DNA of 7,953 nt from Rhodanobacter sp. (GTDB taxonomy: Bacteria > Pseudomonadota > Gammaproteobacteria > Xanthomonadales > Rhodanobacteraceae): contig JAPHUU010000084.1 of the NCBI GenBank assembly GCA_026193555.1, forward strand, positions 1 through 7,953, read 5' to 3'. The translations under genes and the position numbers were made by a program. The notes beneath the pieces are model-generated. The model ran no database searches. It had not been told where the DNA came from and was given only the letters and a program-made list of their open reading frames with translations. Of the stretch, positions 5,208 to 7,953 are shown piece after piece (positions within the stretch are counted from its first letter, which is position 1; the number at the start of each line of letters is the position of its first letter).

Positions 5208-7559
5208 ATGGCAGTAGACAAAGCGAGCGGGCGCCGACGTCGGCGGCAAGTCGACTGGCGCACGGCGGTTCCCCTGGCCGGCGGCACGCTGCTGTTGCTG
5301 CTGGGGCTGTTTTGCGCATGGCAGACCTGGCTGATTGCCACTCAGGCCAGTGCGGTGGAGCGTGTCCATGCCGCCCAGAACCAGGCGATTCGTGCCGTGG
5401 CGGACGAACTCGTCAGGCAACGCAGCAAGGTTCAGCGGGTACTGGCTCTGGTCGATCCTGACACGGTAATGAGCCACGCGCAGCAGGACGCCATCATGGT
5501 TCGCATGCAACTCCCGCAGTCCGTCGCGGTGGAGTTCTACAGCGGCGATCTGGGCGAGGTGCTGCACGCCAATTACCGCGAATTCGGCTATGCCAAGGCT
5601 GCCCAGCTGATGGCCGCTCAAGGCGCCGAGGGTGAGCCGCAAATGGAAAGTGTTGCCGGCAGCGGCGGCGATCGACGCTTGAGCGTGGTGATTCCGATGG
5701 GGGCGCCGCAAGTCCGGGCATGGGCCTGGGTCGAACTGAGTTTCGACCCGCTGCAAAAGCGCTTCGAGTCGGTATCGCCGGCGAGCGGGCGACTTGACCT
5801 GCGGCAGGGCGACGAGCCGGGCAGCCTGCAACTGCTGTCCAATGGCAGCTCCTCGGGCGAAGCCGAGGAGCTCGGCAAGCCGGTGCCGGGAAGCGTATTT
5901 ACCGTGCGCGCCGCATTGCCCGGTGCCTTCATCGTGCTGTCCACGCCGTGGCCAATGAGTGCGCTGCTGGCCCTGCTCGGGCTCGCCGGGGGGCTCTACT
6001 TGCTGCGCATGCGCATGCGCGGCGGCTGGCAATCGGCGGCAGTGGCGGATGACGTGGAGCTGCCCGCCAGAATCGCAAACATGGCCGCGTCGGCCAGGTC
6101 TGCAGCAGTGGCCGCACCATCACCGCCTCCAATAACTCCAACTCCGGCATCGGTCGCGAAGGTCGCAAAGCCGGGTGTCACGGTGGACCCGAGCATCTTT
6201 CGTGCGTACGACGTGCGCGGCGTGGTCGGCAAGACGTTGAGCGGGGAGGTCGCGCACGCGCTGGGTCAGTCGATCGGCACGCTGATGAACGAAAAGGGCC
6301 TGCGCGAAATCGTGGTTGGCCGCGATGGAAGGCTGTCCGGGCCTGAGCTGGCCGGCTCGTTGTCCGATGGTTTGCGTGCCGCAGGCGTCGACGTGATCGA
6401 TATCGGCGCGGCGCCGACACCGGTCGTCTACTACGCCGCCTATCGCTTCAATACCGGCTGCGGCGTGGCGGTCACCGGCAGCCACAATCCGCCGGACTAC
6501 AACGGCTTCAAGATCGTTATCGGCGGAGAAACCCTGGCTGAGGGCGCGATCCAGGATCTGTATCAACGGATGGCCGACAACGCGCTCGACGACGGCGGAA
6601 CCGGCGGCCTGCGTCAGGTCGATGTCGCTCCCGACTACGTCGAGAAAATCGTCTCCGATGTGCTGGCCGAACGGCGGCTGAAGGTGGTCGTCGATTGTGG
6701 CAATGGCATCCCCGGCGAGTTGGCTCCGCAGGTGCTGGAGGGCGTCGGCTGCGAGGTGGTTCCGCTGTATTGCGATGTCGACGGCACCTTCCCGAACCAT
6801 CACCCGGATCCATCCGATCCCGCGAATCTCGAAGATCTCATCCACGCGGTGAGGCAGTGCGATGCCGATCTGGGCATGGCCTTCGATGGCGATGGCGATC
6901 GTCTGGGCGTCGTCACCCGATCCGGCGAAATCATCTATCCCGATCGCCTGCTGATGCTGTTCGCGAGGGACGTGCTGTCGCGTCAGCCGGGCGCCACGAT
7001 CATTTATGACGTCAAGTGCACCAGTCATCTGAAGGGGCAGGTGCTCGATGCCGGCGGCAGTCCGCTGATGTGGCGCACCGGCCACTCGCTGATCAAGGCC
7101 AAGATGCGCGAGACCGGTGCCGAGCTGGCCGGAGAGATGAGCGGACACTTCTTCTTCAAGGAGCGCTGGTACGGGTTCGATGACGGCATCTATGCCGCCG
7201 CCCGGCTGCTTGAAATACTTGCCGGCGATGCGCAGGGACGCACGCCCGAGGAAATCTTCGACACGCTGCCGAAGAGCGTCTCGACACCCGAATTGAAGAT
7301 CGAATTTGCCGAAGGCGAGCACTACCGGTTCATGGACAAGTTCCGCGAGCAGGCCCACTTCGACGATGCCACGTTGATCACCATCGATGGCCTGCGCGCG
7401 GACTGGCCGGATGGCTGGGGACTGGTGCGAGCTTCCAATACCACGCCGGTGCTGGTGCTGCGGTTCGAGGCGGAAAGCGCGCTTACGCTCAAACGCATCC
7501 AGCTGGCCTTCCGCAAGCAGCTGCTGGCCGTCGATCCCGGATTGAAGATGCCGTTCTGA
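5208..7559 (+). CDS. algC: Membrane-anchored phosphomannomutase/phosphoglucomutase, AlgC-like
   Basis: Interconverts the 6- and 1-phosphates of mannose and glucose, supplying precursors for exopolysaccharide and lipopolysaccharide. The protein has 783 residues, much longer than the roughly 460-residue soluble enzyme. Residues 9-13 are five basic residues, followed by a helix at about 21-44, an extracytoplasmic domain at 46-245, a second helix at about 248-266 followed by RMRMR, and an Ala/Pro-rich linker at 290-325. The charge pattern puts the enzyme in the cytoplasm. The phosphohexomutase fold (about 328-780) is intact: TGSHNPPDYNG with phosphoserine S425, metal loop DGDGDR at 560-565, sugar-binding GEMSGHFFF at 642-650, and phosphate-binding RASNTTP at 741-747. 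It follows dut by 57 bases, the order known in Pseudomonas (coaC-dut-algC). It could be read from the coaBC promoter or its own. The symbol is by similarity; xanthomonads also carry the paralogue XanA. Confidence 0.93.
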   Translation: MAVDKASGRRRRRQVDWRTAVPLAGGTLLLLLGLFCAWQTWLIATQASAVERVHAAQNQAIRAVADELVRQRSKVQRVLALVDPDTVMSHAQQDAIMVRMQLPQSVAVEFYSGDLGEVLHANYREFGYAKAAQLMAAQGAEGEPQMESVAGSGGDRRLSVVIPMGAPQVRAWAWVELSFDPLQKRFESVSPASGRLDLRQGDEPGSLQLLSNGSSSGEAEELGKPVPGSVFTVRAALPGAFIVLSTPWPMSALLALLGLAGGLYLLRMRMRGGWQSAAVADDVELPARIANMAASARSAAVAAPSPPPITPTPASVAKVAKPGVTVDPSIFRAYDVRGVVGKTLSGEVAHALGQSIGTLMNEKGLREIVVGRDGRLSGPELAGSLSDGLRAAGVDVIDIGAAPTPVVYYAAYRFNTGCGVAVTGSHNPPDYNGFKIVIGGETLAEGAIQDLYQRMADNALDDGGTGGLRQVDVAPDYVEKIVSDVLAERRLKVVVDCGNGIPGELAPQVLEGVGCEVVPLYCDVDGTFPNHHPDPSDPANLEDLIHAVRQCDADLGMAFDGDGDRLGVVTRSGEIIYPDRLLMLFARDVLSRQPGATIIYDVKCTSHLKGQVLDAGGSPLMWRTGHSLIKAKMRETGAELAGEMSGHFFFKERWYGFDDGIYAAARLLEILAGDAQGRTPEEIFDTLPKSVSTPELKIEFAEGEHYRFMDKFREQAHFDDATLITIDGLRADWPDGWGLVRASNTTPVLVLRFEAESALTLKRIQLAFRKQLLAVDPGLKMPF
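5847..5872 (+). repeat. Perfect 10-bp inverted repeat inside algC
   Basis: AGCTCCTCGG and CCGAGGAGCT flank the 6-base loop GCGAAG. It falls on codons 214-222, near the end of the extracytoplasmic domain and upstream of the enzyme part. With no T-run it is not an intrinsic terminator. It codes for a Ser/Gly/Glu stretch and may be incidental. Confidence 0.45.
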
Positions 7560-7626
7560 ACCGGTTTGGTTCGGCGCATGCGAGGGGCGGATGCATTCCG
7601 GCTCACGGGCCTCCCGCGGCCGATGG

Positions 7627-7953
7627 TCAGTCAGCCGGTTGCTTCTGTGCGGTCTTGAGTTCCCGATAGTGCTGCAATTGCCGGGATTGCAGCTCAACGG
7701 TTCGCCCGCGCTCGGCCTGCTGGCTTTCCTGCTTGCTGCGCAGCCCGGTCACCACGTTGCGTTGATCGGCAATGCTGTCGATCAGAAACCGCGGCACGGT
7801 TTTCTTGGCGCGCTCGATCTCGGCGGCACGGCTGAGCAGGTCAGTCAGCGCCTTTTCCTGGCTACGCATGTTGATCTGGGTGGTGTGGATCTGCTGGTCG
7901 ATGGTATCCAGCGCCTGTTGCTGCGATATCCGATAGGACTCCTCATCCGGATA
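7627..7953 (-). CDS. Uncharacterised coiled-coil protein, C-terminal part
   Basis: The frame is open from the right edge to the TGA at 7627-7629, giving 108 C-terminal residues; the start lies outside the window. An internal ATG at 7869 exists, but the frame before it is equally good coding sequence (YPDEESYRISQQQALDTIDQ...), so it is not a likely start. The segment is rich in Gln, Glu, Arg, Lys, Ala and Leu with heptad-like spacing, consistent with alpha-helical coiled coil, and no transmembrane helix is visible. I do not recognise the family. Ribosome binding site, signal peptide and function cannot be judged from this fragment. It converges on algC across 67 bases without a good terminator between them. 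Confidence 0.7.
   Translation of the reverse strand, partial: YPDEESYRISQQQALDTIDQQIHTTQINMRSQEKALTDLLSRAAEIERAKKTVPRFLIDSIADQRNVVTGLRSKQESQQAERGRTVELQSRQLQHYRELKTAQKQPAD

Noticed and set aside
7560..7626. Possible terminator between algC and the convergent gene
   Set aside because: Only 4-bp stems such as GGCC/GGCC can be drawn, with no T-run on either strand.
6120..7697. 525-codon leftward open frame opposite algC
   Set aside because: Antisense shadow of the conserved mutase domain, with no recognisable domain of its own.

Overview
The window looks like a chromosomal housekeeping segment of a high-GC gammaproteobacterium of the Xanthomonas/Rhodanobacter group (order Lysobacterales). The evidence is gene content, protein wording and order: argS followed by an FtsN-like SPOR protein, and coaBC-dut-algC as in Pseudomonas and xanthomonads. 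The exact genus is an inference. I see no mobile elements, CRISPR arrays, tRNA or rRNA genes.

Layout, left to right. (1) A leftward pair: argS (arginyl-tRNA synthetase, 2215 to 527) overlaps by one base the start of a membrane-anchored SPOR-domain protein that runs off the left edge. (2) A 507-base gap (2216-2722), the only long non-coding stretch. It has a strikingly AT-rich core (about 34% G+C over 2411-2480), two consensus DnaA boxes plus degenerate ones, a perfect IHF consensus, a possible rightward promoter, and a strong intrinsic terminator that faces right although no rightward gene precedes it. (3) radC, leftward, ending at 2723. (4) A 98-base divergent gap, then a rightward cluster: coaBC (coenzyme A synthesis), dut (dUTPase, 4-base overlap with coaBC) and, after 57 bases, algC, a phosphomannomutase/phosphoglucomutase fused behind a two-helix membrane sensor-like module. 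(5) A 67-base convergent gap (7560-7626) with no convincing terminator, then the C-terminal part of an unrecognised leftward coiled-coil protein that runs off the right edge.

The coding genes are ordinary. coaBC and dut are probably co-transcribed and translationally coupled; algC supplies mannose-1-P and glucose-1-P for polysaccharide and lipopolysaccharide synthesis. The most interesting part is the argS-radC gap. Its DnaA boxes, IHF site and AT-rich core resemble in composition the E. coli datA/DARS loci that adjust DnaA activity, and its right half may encode a small RNA with C-rich loops ending at the orphan terminator. Both ideas are inferences from motifs alone.
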